Source: Streptomyces zingiberis
Lineage (GTDB): Bacteria > Actinomycetota > Actinomycetes > Streptomycetales > Streptomycetaceae
DNA length: 64,000 nucleotides
Reading direction: 5' to 3'
NCBI RefSeq assembly: GCF_012034935.1
Contig: NZ_JAATEN010000024.1
Coordinates: 39,967 to 103,966, forward strand
Position 1 is the stretch's first letter; each line of letters starts with the position of its first letter. Below are positions 17,469 through 24,975 of the stretch, piece after piece. The notes under the pieces are model-generated. The model did not search any database. It was not told the origin of the DNA and saw nothing but the letters and a program-made list of their open reading frames with translations. Both the position numbers and the translations under genes were made by a program.

Positions 17469-17699
17469 CCTGCGCACCTCAGCCCGTCCGACGGGACCCC
17501 AGAGACGTGCCAACGGTGCCGTTCCCGAGGATCGGGAGGACCGAGGAACAAGGGATCCAGCAGTTCGGCAGCCGACCTTTTAGGGATCACCACTGATCGG
17601 GTGACTCGATACTGACCAGGCCAAGTCCCAGTTCGTTGCGGCAGATGTGATGACTCGCCACCGCAGTCTGACGACAAGATCACGAGCAGAAGTGGAGCA

Positions 17700-18305
17700 T
17701 CAGGAGACTGTCCGCAAAGGTGGGCCTGGAGCGGCAGCTACGGGGCGGAGCATCGGCCCCGTGATGTCGACGGGCGCGTTCAAGCCGTCCAGGAGCACGA
17801 TGATCCGGTCGATGTTGGTGAGGCGTCGCTGCCCAGATTCCAGCATCGACAGAAAAGCCTGGCTCAGCCCCGTGAGGAGGGCCATGTCCTCCTGACGGAG
17901 GTGGCCGTACTCTCGCACGAGTTGGCACAGCCTGCCGAAGTCCTTGTGTAACAGGGCGTCCCTGACGTCCTGGCGAGCCCATACATGGGGTGGAACGGGG
18001 CGCGCAGGCTGTACGACTGTCCCACTCCGAGCGCAGCCGGAACAGATATCTTCCCTGTTGTACCGACTCAGGCGACATCGGCAGAGGCTGCAGAGCCGGG
18101 TGCGGCTGGTTGGCGTGGAGGTGCTTCTTGTGGCGCTCACGGGGATTCGCTCCGTGCCCGACGGCGTTGGGGCGGCATCAGACGAGCGTCGAGATGAGTA
18201 GTCATTGCCACCCATCGCATCCGCGCGTGCGTTCGGGTCGCTCTTGGATGCGTCGCCCCGGGTCGTTGCGCTGGGGAGCGCCGCGCTCAATCCCTGATCG
18301 GGCAT
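17700..18305 (-). CDS. Zinc-ribbon XRE-family regulator, 201 aa
   Basis: DNA-binding protein with a CxxC-x14-CxxC zinc ribbon (LCSLCRCRLSRYN ... CSGCAR) at about residues 71-92, a linker containing VWARQDVRDALLHKDFGRL, and an XRE helix-turn-helix at about 130-175 (LRQEDMALLTGLSQAFLSML). The DNA-reading helix region is almost identical to that of the regulators at 26811, 41738 and 44049. The first 30-60 residues are low-complexity and the true start may be ATG 18215. A CCCGGA-N7-TCCGGG palindrome lies 57 bp upstream. It probably represses or activates local genes. Confidence 0.88.
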   Translation of the reverse strand: MPDQGLSAALPSATTRGDASKSDPNARADAMGGNDYSSRRSSDAAPTPSGTERIPVSATRSTSTPTSRTRLCSLCRCRLSRYNREDICSGCARSGTVVQPARPVPPHVWARQDVRDALLHKDFGRLCQLVREYGHLRQEDMALLTGLSQAFLSMLESGQRRLTNIDRIIVLLDGLNAPVDITGPMLRPVAAAPGPPLRTVS

Positions 18306-18361
18306 CCGGTCCCTCCGTCAGCCGGTGATGCCCTCAGACTGGCGCCGGTCAGGACGAAGGG

Positions 18362-18380
18362 CCCGGACAGACTGTCCGGG
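18362..18380. promoter_or_regulatory. 19-bp palindrome CCCGGACA-N3-TGTCCGGG, site 1
   Basis: Perfect 8-bp arms around GAC, between the flavoprotein stop and the zinc-ribbon XRE start. Same architecture as 20331-20349 and 27838-27856. An operator is most likely; as a transcript it could also fold, but the loop is only 3 nt and no U-tract follows. Confidence 0.55.
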
Positions 18381-18418
18381 TCCAATTCTTCTTGTTTCCG
18401 AGCTTTATTGATGGAACG

Positions 18419-18982
18419 TCAGGAGATTGCCCTGCTGGCCTCGTCGAGTACGGCTTCCCACGGGTACCGGCGCCCCGGCATCCCAGCCCGCGGCTCGGCG
18501 AGCGGCCATACCTCGTCTCCGTAGATCAACCGCACCCCTGAATCGTGAAGGGCTTGGATGTGCCCTTCCCATGCGGGGTGGCGAGCGTGCGCGGCGTTCA
18601 CGCGGGGCCAGACGACTACCGGGAGGTCCAGTGTTCCGATGGCTTCGTTGACCTGTGTCAACGCCTGGTTGTCTGAGATCCCCAGGGCGAGCTTGGCGAC
18701 GGTGTTGGCACTTGCCGGGGCCACGACGTAGCAGCCCACCGGGGGATGTGGCCGGGAGTCACCCGGCAGGCGTGATTCGGACCGTACGGGAAGGCCGGTC
18801 AGCCCTTCGAGCTGCGCCGTCTCCCCGCTCACGCGGAGCCACTGACCTGCAGTCGGTGTGAGCGTGACCGCAACCGTCCAGCCCCGTTCGAGCGCCGGGA
18901 CCACGAGCCCTGTGCGGAGGTCCTCAATCCCGCCGGCGCTCGATCCGACGACGCCCAGCACCTTGCCCTGCATCGAAGTCAC
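18419..18982 (-). CDS. Flavoprotein of the HFCD family (phosphopantothenoylcysteine-decarboxylase-like), 187 aa
   Basis: Homo-oligomeric flavin-containing Cys-decarboxylase fold. The N-terminus has the Rossmann-type turn VLGVVGSSAGGIEDL, the central substrate-recognition segment VVAPASANTVAKLALGISDNQ matches the PASANT motif of the family, and PVVVWPRVNAAHARHP replaces the usual PAMN-type clamp. This family includes CoaC, EpiD/MrsD peptide cysteine decarboxylases and dehydratases. I chose GTG 18982 because it overlaps the TGA of the upstream regulator as GTGA; ATG 18973 or 18997 are alternatives. Coupling to a regulator rather than to coaB argues against a housekeeping CoA role; substrate unknown. 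Confidence 0.85.
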   Translation of the reverse strand: MTSMQGKVLGVVGSSAGGIEDLRTGLVVPALERGWTVAVTLTPTAGQWLRVSGETAQLEGLTGLPVRSESRLPGDSRPHPPVGCYVVAPASANTVAKLALGISDNQALTQVNEAIGTLDLPVVVWPRVNAAHARHPAWEGHIQALHDSGVRLIYGDEVWPLAEPRAGMPGRRYPWEAVLDEASRAIS

Positions 18983-20211
18983 TGCACCGCCCTGCATCGT
19001 TGGGCCATGGCCAGCAGCTCGGACGAGTGGCTGCCGCCCGTGACCGGGGACTGCTTCCTCAGGTCGCGAAGGGTCTCGCGTACACGTGGATTGTTCCGCA
19101 CGAGCTGGGGTGAGGTGCGTTCGGCCTCCCGCAGTTCCCTGAAGGACTCGTCGACGCGCCCCCTGAGGCAGAGGCCGCGGGCGTAGTCGATGCGATGAGA
19201 CACGGCGCGTTCCGCCGGCATGTGGGAAACGTCGATGCCGCCATGCTCGACGACGTACGGGATGTTCTCCAGGTCAAGCTCGATCGACAGGCGGTGCAGC
19301 TCGACGTTCGTGGGACCGAAGCACGTCTGCCAGTGGTTCTCGTCGGAACCGAGCCGGTCGGCGAGCCGCTTCGCCTTCTCCAACAGGGAGTTGGCGGTGT
19401 GTCGATCCTGGTGCCGTGCAGCGGCCACAGCAGCCCGCAGATGAACCATGCCAAGCAGGCTCAAGGCGGCCGGGTCGTCCTCGCGAACCTGACTGGCGAG
19501 CCAGGCCGCGGCGGTATCGCCCAGTTCGAGGGCGTCCTCGTATCGCCCGTTGGCCAGCAGTGCATGCGTACCGGAGCGGGCGGCGGAGACGAGCGACAGC
19601 GGGTCCTCGGATTCGTCGGCGGCCCGCATGGCGCGCTCGGCCGCGAGCCACGACAAGTCGGACTCGCCCACCTTGGCGAGGGTGGTTGCCGCCAGGTGAT
19701 GCGTGCGGGCCGAGACAGCGAGGCCGCATCGCCGCTGATCGCCAGGCGGAAGGTCTTCCAGATCCTGGGCCGTCCTCAGCAGACCGGGCAGGGCGGCAAT
19801 GACGTCGCCAAGAAGGCCAGCCTGATAGTCATCCCAGCTGCGCTCGACGAAGACCTGCACCTGCTCCGGCCTCGGCAACTGCCGGTCCGCCGTGGGACCG
19901 AACAGCTGCTTGGAGAGCCGTCGAGGGCTCATCAGCGCATCGCGGACTGCTGGCACGTCGTCCATGTGCTTTTCCTCGTCCTCCAAGAGGACGGGCTGCC
20001 CCATCAAGTCGCCGAGCGGGACACGCAGTACGCGAGCGAGCTCAGCGAGCTTGTCGATTCTCGGAGGCTTTCGTACTCCTCGCTCAATCTTCGACAGCCA
20101 GTCGGTGCTGTGCCCGACGAGGCCGGCGAGGACGGGCTGCGTGTAGCCCCGGCGCTCGCGGTAGAACGAGATCCGCTCTCCTATGCTGAGGTGATCACCA
20201 AGACCACGCAT
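18979..20211 (-). CDS. XRE-family regulator with TPR-like C-terminal domain, 410 aa
   Basis: N-terminal XRE helix-turn-helix (residues about 8-65: ISFYRERRGYTQPVLAGLVG then WLSKIERGVRKPP) followed by a long all-helical domain with repeated 34-residue-like units, the arrangement of SARP-like/Streptomyces TPR regulators that sense peptides or partner proteins. It is a clear paralogue of the 403-residue protein at 27886-29097 (shared FGPTNVELHRL / FGPSNVEIHRL block). It is followed by the coupled flavoprotein gene; a CCCGGA-N7-TCCGGC palindrome sits 120 bp upstream of the start. Confidence 0.9.
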   Translation of the reverse strand: MRGLGDHLSIGERISFYRERRGYTQPVLAGLVGHSTDWLSKIERGVRKPPRIDKLAELARVLRVPLGDLMGQPVLLEDEEKHMDDVPAVRDALMSPRRLSKQLFGPTADRQLPRPEQVQVFVERSWDDYQAGLLGDVIAALPGLLRTAQDLEDLPPGDQRRCGLAVSARTHHLAATTLAKVGESDLSWLAAERAMRAADESEDPLSLVSAARSGTHALLANGRYEDALELGDTAAAWLASQVREDDPAALSLLGMVHLRAAVAAARHQDRHTANSLLEKAKRLADRLGSDENHWQTCFGPTNVELHRLSIELDLENIPYVVEHGGIDVSHMPAERAVSHRIDYARGLCLRGRVDESFRELREAERTSPQLVRNNPRVRETLRDLRKQSPVTGGSHSSELLAMAQRCRAVQ

Positions 20212-20623
20212 GCGCGCTGCCTCCCCAACTTTGGTCCGTCATTCACGGTAGCGGCCGAGCAGACCGCGAGATCAGGCAGCGAGTCGGGCTGCGGTGCCAT
20301 GTTCAACATCCGCTCTCGGGCCTGGAACAGCCCGGACACTTTGTCCGGCTACACCCACAAGTCCAGGAGGTGCCAGAGCTTTGCAGGTCCGCCTTCCCTG
20401 CCAACGCTCTATGCCCTGGGGATTACTTGCGTGGCGGTGCAACGCAATGGAAGTCGCCGATCCGCCGGATTATGAAGAAGTCTCCAGCGAACTCGTTGCG
20501 CACTCCACCCCACAGCAGCGCCTTGCCCTCAGTCAGAAGGCATCACAAGATCTTCGGTAGAGCTGAATACTGGGATCGTCCACAGTGACCCGAGCGCCCG
20601 TTGGAAATCGGTAGGCTGCCTGT
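20212..20623. promoter_or_regulatory. Divergent intergenic region between XRE-TPR regulator and gltX
   Basis: 412 bp with no supported gene. It must hold promoters for both divergent genes and contains the second 19-bp palindrome at 20331-20349. A plus-strand frame at 20370-20588 is unlike a protein. Confidence 0.5.
20331..20349. promoter_or_regulatory. 19-bp palindrome CCCGGACA-N3-TGTCCGGC, site 2
   Basis: Seven perfectly paired positions per arm around CTT, with one outer mismatch. It lies in the divergent region upstream of the TPR-XRE gene and of gltX. Proposed operator. Confidence 0.55.
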
Positions 20624-22039
20624 ATGCCTGATGCCTCCACACGCGTGCGTTTCGCCCCGTCTCCCACTGGAATGTTCCACGTTGGCGGGGCTCGGTCGGC
20701 TCTCTACAACTGGGCCGTCGCACGACAGTCGGGAGGCAAGTTCGTCCTGCGCATCGAGGACACCGACACGGCACGCAACAAACCCGAGTGGATCGAGGGC
20801 ATCATCAGCGCGCTCGCGTCCATCGGGATCTCCAAGGACGATCCCACGTTCGAGGGCTCCTACTTCCAGTCGCACAACGCCGACCGTCACCGCGAGGCCG
20901 CCCAGGAGCTCTACGCAGAGGGCCGCGCGTACTACTGCGACTGCTCCCGTGAGCAGGTGCAGGAGCGGACCGGCTCGCAGCACCTCGGCTACGACGGTTT
21001 CTGCCGGGACCGGGGCCTGGAACACGTGGAGGGCCGGGCTCTGCGGTTCCGTACGCCCACGGAGGGCGAGACGGTCGTCGTGGATCTGATCCGAGGTGAG
21101 CCGTCCTTCCCGAACTCGGCGATCGAGGACTTCGTCATCGCCCGCGGCGACGGCTCTCCGGTCTTCCTGATCGCCAACGTCGTCGACGACCTCGACGAGG
21201 GCATCACCCTCGTCATCCGTGGTGACGAGCACCTGTCGAACACGCCCAAGCAGCAGTTGCTGTGGGAGGCGCTCGGCGCGAAGCCCCCGGTGTGGGCGCA
21301 CCTGCCGGTGATCGTGAACGAGAAGCGGCAGAAGCTGTCCAAGCGTCGCGACAAGGTCGCTCTTGAGGACTACCTCGCCGAGGGTTACCTGCCGGAGGCG
21401 ATGACCAACTACCTGATGCTGCTCGGCTGGGGCCCCGGCGACGATGCCGAGCTCCGCCCGTACGAGGAGCTGGAGCAGAAGTTCCGCGTCGAGGACGTGA
21501 ATACCTCGCCGGCCTTCTTCGACATCAAGAAGCTGACCGCCTTCAACGGCGAGTACATCCGCGCCCTTCCGTTGGAGAAGTTCATCGAGGCATGCGAGCC
21601 GTGGCTGCGCGCCCCGTATGCCAACTGGGCGCCCGAGGACTTCGACCAGGCCGCCTGGGAGGCGATCGCCCCGCATGCCCAGACCCGCGTCGCCGTCCTG
21701 TCGGACATCACAGCGAACGTCGATTTCCTGTTCCTGAAGGAGCCGGTGGAGGACGAGGCGTCCTGGGCCAAAGCAATGAAAGGCGACCCGGCAGTCCTCC
21801 TGGCCACGGCCCGCGCCAATTTGGAGACGGCCGACTGGACCAGCCCCGAGTCCCTCAAGGAAGCGGTCCTGGCCGCCGGCGAGGAGCACGGCCTGAAGCT
21901 GGGCAAGGCCCAGGCCCCGGTGCGCGTCGCCGTCACGGGCCGCACGGTCGGTCTGCCTCTCTTCGAGTCCCTGGAGGTCCTCGGCAAGGACTGCACACTG
22001 TCCAGGATCGACGCGGCTCTAGCGAAGCTCGCCGGCTGA
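20624..22039 (+). CDS. gltX: Glutamyl-tRNA synthetase, 471 aa (probable second copy)
   Basis: Class I synthetase charging tRNA-Glu. The HIGH-type motif appears in APSPTGMFHVGGARSALYN (residues about 10-28), the zinc-knuckle region is YYCDCSREQVQ...GFCRD near 105-127, and KLSKR is in IVNEKRQKLSKRRDK near residue 235; the helical C-terminal anticodon-binding half is complete. Length and motifs indicate an active enzyme. Setting beside a damaged AspRS, a truncated SerRS and regulators suggests an accessory copy rather than the housekeeping gene, for example for resistance to a synthetase inhibitor or for glutamyl-tRNA-dependent biosynthesis; no LanB-type glutamyl-tRNA user is visible. Confidence 0.95.
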   Translation: MPDASTRVRFAPSPTGMFHVGGARSALYNWAVARQSGGKFVLRIEDTDTARNKPEWIEGIISALASIGISKDDPTFEGSYFQSHNADRHREAAQELYAEGRAYYCDCSREQVQERTGSQHLGYDGFCRDRGLEHVEGRALRFRTPTEGETVVVDLIRGEPSFPNSAIEDFVIARGDGSPVFLIANVVDDLDEGITLVIRGDEHLSNTPKQQLLWEALGAKPPVWAHLPVIVNEKRQKLSKRRDKVALEDYLAEGYLPEAMTNYLMLLGWGPGDDAELRPYEELEQKFRVEDVNTSPAFFDIKKLTAFNGEYIRALPLEKFIEACEPWLRAPYANWAPEDFDQAAWEAIAPHAQTRVAVLSDITANVDFLFLKEPVEDEASWAKAMKGDPAVLLATARANLETADWTSPESLKEAVLAAGEEHGLKLGKAQAPVRVAVTGRTVGLPLFESLEVLGKDCTLSRIDAALAKLAG

Positions 22040-22200
22040 CACTTCGCGATCAAGATCCCGTCGCCCGCGTGGGGAGGCGGGACCCGACGTCGCGAATTGT
22101 GGGCATGGACCGCAAGAGGAGGAGGGGCGGAGTGCGTTCGCCAACGCGCGGATTGTTCGGTTGTTGCCGCCGTGTGAATGACCGACCCGCTCTCAATGAC

Positions 22201-22283
22201 ATTGCGGCGGTGATATCACCTCAGCGATAGGGGGCAGGCCGCCGGTGGTCCATGGTGGTCGTCCGCCACCTGCTGGGCTGCTG
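22201..22283 (+). repeat. Repeat copy B (83 bp)
   Basis: Second copy of the 12713-12796 sequence, upstream of the ATPase gene at 22397. It carries the GTGATATCAC palindrome and a complete short leader ORF. The two copies lie 9.5 kb apart in the same orientation and could recombine to delete the aaRS/regulator block. Confidence 0.85.
22210..22219. promoter_or_regulatory. GTGATATCAC palindrome, site 2
   Basis: Identical core to site 1, followed by CTCAGCGAT. It lies 178 bp upstream of the anti-sigma-type ATPase start and 33 bp upstream of the short leader ORF. Confidence 0.55.
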
Positions 22284-22284
22284 A
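22252..22284 (+). CDS. Possible ten-residue leader peptide in repeat B
   Basis: ATG to TGA gives MVVVRHLLGC. The same ten codons begin the SerRS-fragment frame in copy A. There is no strong ribosome-binding site. It could be an upstream regulatory ORF for the ATPase gene 112 bp downstream, or chance. Confidence 0.25.
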   Translation: MVVVRHLLGC

Positions 22285-22396
22285 CGGTTTCGTTGGATCA
22301 CCTGTGGACGCACCCGGTGAAGTCGGCGAGCGATCCATTCACTTGTGGGAGATCGCGTTGACGCCATCGCTCCCGCCCCCGCGAGAGGTCACAGCC

Positions 22397-22903
22397 ATGC
22401 CCCGCCAGTCCGGAGATTCGCCCTACGCGTTCACTGTTCCCCCCTCGGTGGAGGCGGTGCCAGCCGCACGAGACCGTGTTGTCCGCCGCGCGCAGCGACT
22501 CGGGCTGATCCTGGATGAGGAGCTGACTAACGACCTGCAGTTGCTGGCCGGAGAAGTAATCGCGAACTCGGTCACGCACACGCAGGCTGCGTGCGTGGTG
22601 TCCGTGCGGTATATCGGAGAGCGGCTGCGCGTAGAAGTCACCGACGCCGACCCCACCTTGGTACGCCCCTCCCAGGCCGACGTGATGGACGAAAACGGGC
22701 GTGGCCTGTTCCTCGTTGCCGCCTTGGCAACCGCGTGGGGCTCACAGCCTTGCGCGGTGGGGAAGAAGACATGGTTCGAACTGGCGGTCTCCGCTTCCGG
22801 GGTGGACACCGCAGACGTGGCCGCCTCACAGGCTGATGCTGCTGCAGAGGAGTCCCCGTCAATAACCGGTGCACAGTTACGAATCGAGCATCGAGCAGCC
22901 TGA
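22397..22903 (+). CDS. Anti-sigma-type ATP-binding protein (HATPase_c), 168 aa
   Basis: Single-domain GHKL ATPase of the Streptomyces SpoIIAB/RsbW-like group, which bind and usually inhibit sigma factors or act as switch kinases. The N-box region is LLAGEVIANSVTHTQ, the G1-like block is RVEVTDADPTLVRP and the G2 block is ENGRGLFLVAALATAWG; the GKKTWFEL strand closes the fold. The ATG at 22397 follows AGAGG; an in-frame upstream start at 22304 has no such site. The gene is preceded by repeat B and the TGATATCA operator. A second relative is at 27319 and a broken one at 30489. Confidence 0.9.
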   Translation: MPRQSGDSPYAFTVPPSVEAVPAARDRVVRRAQRLGLILDEELTNDLQLLAGEVIANSVTHTQAACVVSVRYIGERLRVEVTDADPTLVRPSQADVMDENGRGLFLVAALATAWGSQPCAVGKKTWFELAVSASGVDTADVAASQADAAAEESPSITGAQLRIEHRAA

Positions 22904-23308
22904 CCTCCCCCCAGGCCGACATCGCCGACAGACCGATCGGAGCCTTGCCGAAGGGGCCGCAGAGGTGGGTCCCAGGTGGCGTTCCAGCGAGCCCACCATC
23001 ACACCGCGACTCCCCTGCTCGAAAGGCACGGCGACCAGCCCGACGCGCCTCGGTCCAGATGAGGGAGTCTCGACGAGGGCCAACGATTCAGCCGCCGCCG
23101 GCAGCGGGAACATAAAGATCACACGTGTGCGGGTGGGAGGTGCGCGCGTCAACCACGGGCACCATTGGCTTCCCCATCTCACGTGTGATCGGCCGGACCA
23201 ACGTGGCAAATCTCGTGGTGGAGCCCTGCCCTCCGGCCACGGGGGGAGCCGAAGGGCAGGGCCGCTCATCAGCAGAACGGTCATGTGAGACCGAGTCCTG
23301 TTGGTGCT
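22904..23308. other. Convergent intergenic region with inverted repeat and hairpin
   Basis: 405 bp between convergent genes. It contains an 11-bp inverted repeat GATCACACGTG (23117-23127) / CACGTGTGATC (23180-23190) and the hairpin listed separately. No protein-coding frame is convincing. Confidence 0.5.
23223..23262. terminator. Strong GC hairpin between convergent genes
   Basis: A 15-bp stem (GCCCTGCCCTCCGGC with GCCGAAGGGCAGGGC, one G-U type pair) and a 10-nt loop, 320 bp past one stop and 47 bp past the other. It probably acts as a bidirectional terminator; there is no clear U-tract, as is common in high-GC actinomycetes. Confidence 0.65.
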
Positions 23309-24142
23309 CTATTGCAGTTCGCCAATCAGCGAGGCAGCGAGTTCAGCCATGGTGTCGGTCAGCGGTGCCTTCCTTCCTGTCCGGCGGAAGGCGCGCTCGA
23401 CGTTGGCGCAGAGTAGCAGGCGGGACAGCTTGCCGCTGCGAGTCGAAAGGACGTCGGAGAACAGGGTCTGTACTCGTTCTGCGAGCGCCGGCACGGTCAG
23501 GGAAGCGGACCACAGACAGGCCGCGTCCCATCCAACTGGGCCCATACCCCAGCTCTCCCAGTCGATGATCGACAGACCAGGGCCGCAGAGGTTGGCGTAG
23601 CCGAGATCTCCGTGGGCGCAGGCCCAGTCGGCGATCGTGGTGTCGATGTCCTTCCCGTAGACCTCGTGGATTCGCCGAGTGAGGTGGGCTTGGCCCATGG
23701 ACACGCGGTCTGTGGAGTGTTCCGAGAGGTTGGCAAGCGCGATCCTCAGGTCCATCCACCACTGCTCCGGCAGTCCGGGATCCGAGGTGATGTCGCCTGT
23801 GGCGGAGAGAGCCCCGTCTTCTACGAGCGTCATCTCGTCCGCACGCCACACCACGCCGCGTGTCTGGTCGGTCCAGACGGCTGCTGCCAACCATTCGGGA
23901 CGAGGAACGCCTTCGATGGCAGCTGCAGCCTCGTAGCCGGTCCAAGCCTGGGAGTCGATCTCCACCGTGCGTCGCCAGGCGAGCCGAACCCACGTGGCTT
24001 CGTCGGTTCGGAAGCCGGCGGTGCCGTTGTACTTGCTGAAGTGGCCATCCTCCCTCTTGAGCTGCCGTCCGAGCCGCCGCTCGACGTCATCGAGGACGTC
24101 ATCGAGCGCAACGGTCGAGAGGTCATCCAAGGTGGCTTGCAC
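23309..24142 (-). CDS. Aminoglycoside-phosphotransferase-like kinase, 277 aa
   Basis: APH-fold kinase: ACAHGDLGYANLC is the catalytic loop (HGD..YAN) and LSIIDWESWG supplies the metal-binding Asp. Start GTG 24142 shares bases with the TAG of the aldo/keto reductase, so the two are coupled. It ends the operon JmjC oxygenase - AKR - kinase that starts with two small ORFs. In class V lanthipeptide pathways an APH-like kinase phosphorylates Ser/Thr of a precursor peptide; that is only an analogy here, since the HopA1-type lyase partner is not seen. Confidence 0.85.
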   Translation of the reverse strand: MQATLDDLSTVALDDVLDDVERRLGRQLKREDGHFSKYNGTAGFRTDEATWVRLAWRRTVEIDSQAWTGYEAAAAIEGVPRPEWLAAAVWTDQTRGVVWRADEMTLVEDGALSATGDITSDPGLPEQWWMDLRIALANLSEHSTDRVSMGQAHLTRRIHEVYGKDIDTTIADWACAHGDLGYANLCGPGLSIIDWESWGMGPVGWDAACLWSASLTVPALAERVQTLFSDVLSTRSGKLSRLLLCANVERAFRRTGRKAPLTDTMAELAASLIGELQ

Positions 24143-24975
24143 TATCGTTCCTTCCTGGACAGGGCTCTTGCGCTCACGGTAGCCCTCTCACGCAACAGCG
24201 CCCGATACTCCGTCACCCTTTCGGTGCTGACCTCAAGTCGCGAGCCACAGACCGCTTCGGCGAGATGCTCGACGACGGAGGTGCCGACCGCGAGTCGGGT
24301 GACTTTGGGTATCGCGAACGCTGTGGCGACGCCTGCCTGCAGCGCTCCGCCCTGCTGGCCCGGGAGGAGAAACGTGGAGGTGTCCACGGTCTGCCATATC
24401 GAGTCGTCCGCTTTTCCCGCGAAGGGAGCCATGCCCCACAGCTCGGTGATCTCTGCACGGTCGACGAGCTCGTCCACTGCGTTGAGGATCGCGGCGGAGA
24501 CCGTCAGGCCGGCGCGGACCATCACCACGTCGGGACGTGGGATGGCCCAGTGGGCTTCGAGGAGACGCCTCGGGTCCCAGGTAGAAAACCCCCAGTTCTT
24601 GCAGAGTCCCGCGTCGCGCATCTCCCGGAGCACGGTGCACGCGCAGGCGAAGCCCTCAACCGAGGACTCGGGGTTGTGCAGAAGCACCGTGTCCGGAGTG
24701 CGGCCGAGTTCCCTCGCCGACTGCTCGACCGCAGCGCGAAGCCGCGCCGGGTCGAAGTCGTGGCCGTCGGGGAAGTAGCCGACCTTCGTGGAGATGGTGA
24801 AGGCGGGGAGCAGGTCGCCGGCGATCGCCGCGAGGGTCCGGTGCGAGGCAAAGTGGTGGTAGTTGAACGCGGTGTCGAGGTCCGTGACACCCAGCTCCAG
24901 TGCGCCCTCTAGTAGGTGCCGGGTGTGACCAGTCCGGTATAGGCCGAGAGCGATTCGGCGGTCAGCGGTGCGCAC
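24142..24975 (-). CDS. Aldo/keto reductase, 277 aa
   Basis: NAD(P)H-dependent carbonyl reductase of the AKR barrel family. The catalytic tetrad can be read as Asp and Tyr in LDTAFNYHHF, Lys in ISTKVGYFPDG and His in VLLHNPESS. The chosen GTG start at 24975 overlaps the end of the JmjC gene by 67 bases; the first strand RIALGLYRTG is needed for the barrel, so a later start is unlikely. The 3' end is coupled to the kinase gene. The substrate is unknown; the setting suggests tailoring of a peptide or small molecule. Confidence 0.9.
   Translation of the reverse strand: MRTADRRIALGLYRTGHTRHLLEGALELGVTDLDTAFNYHHFASHRTLAAIAGDLLPAFTISTKVGYFPDGHDFDPARLRAAVEQSARELGRTPDTVLLHNPESSVEGFACACTVLREMRDAGLCKNWGFSTWDPRRLLEAHWAIPRPDVVMVRAGLTVSAAILNAVDELVDRAEITELWGMAPFAGKADDSIWQTVDTSTFLLPGQQGGALQAGVATAFAIPKVTRLAVGTSVVEHLAEAVCGSRLEVSTERVTEYRALLRERATVSARALSRKER

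Noticed and set aside
17469..17699. Another operator of the GTGATATCAC family near 17590
   Set aside because: The GATCACCACTGATCGGGTGAC stretch shares only short pieces with the consensus and lies downstream of both genes.
19195..20475. 426-codon plus-strand frame opposite the XRE-TPR gene
   Set aside because: Antisense shadow; the minus strand has a clear HTH and a paralogue.
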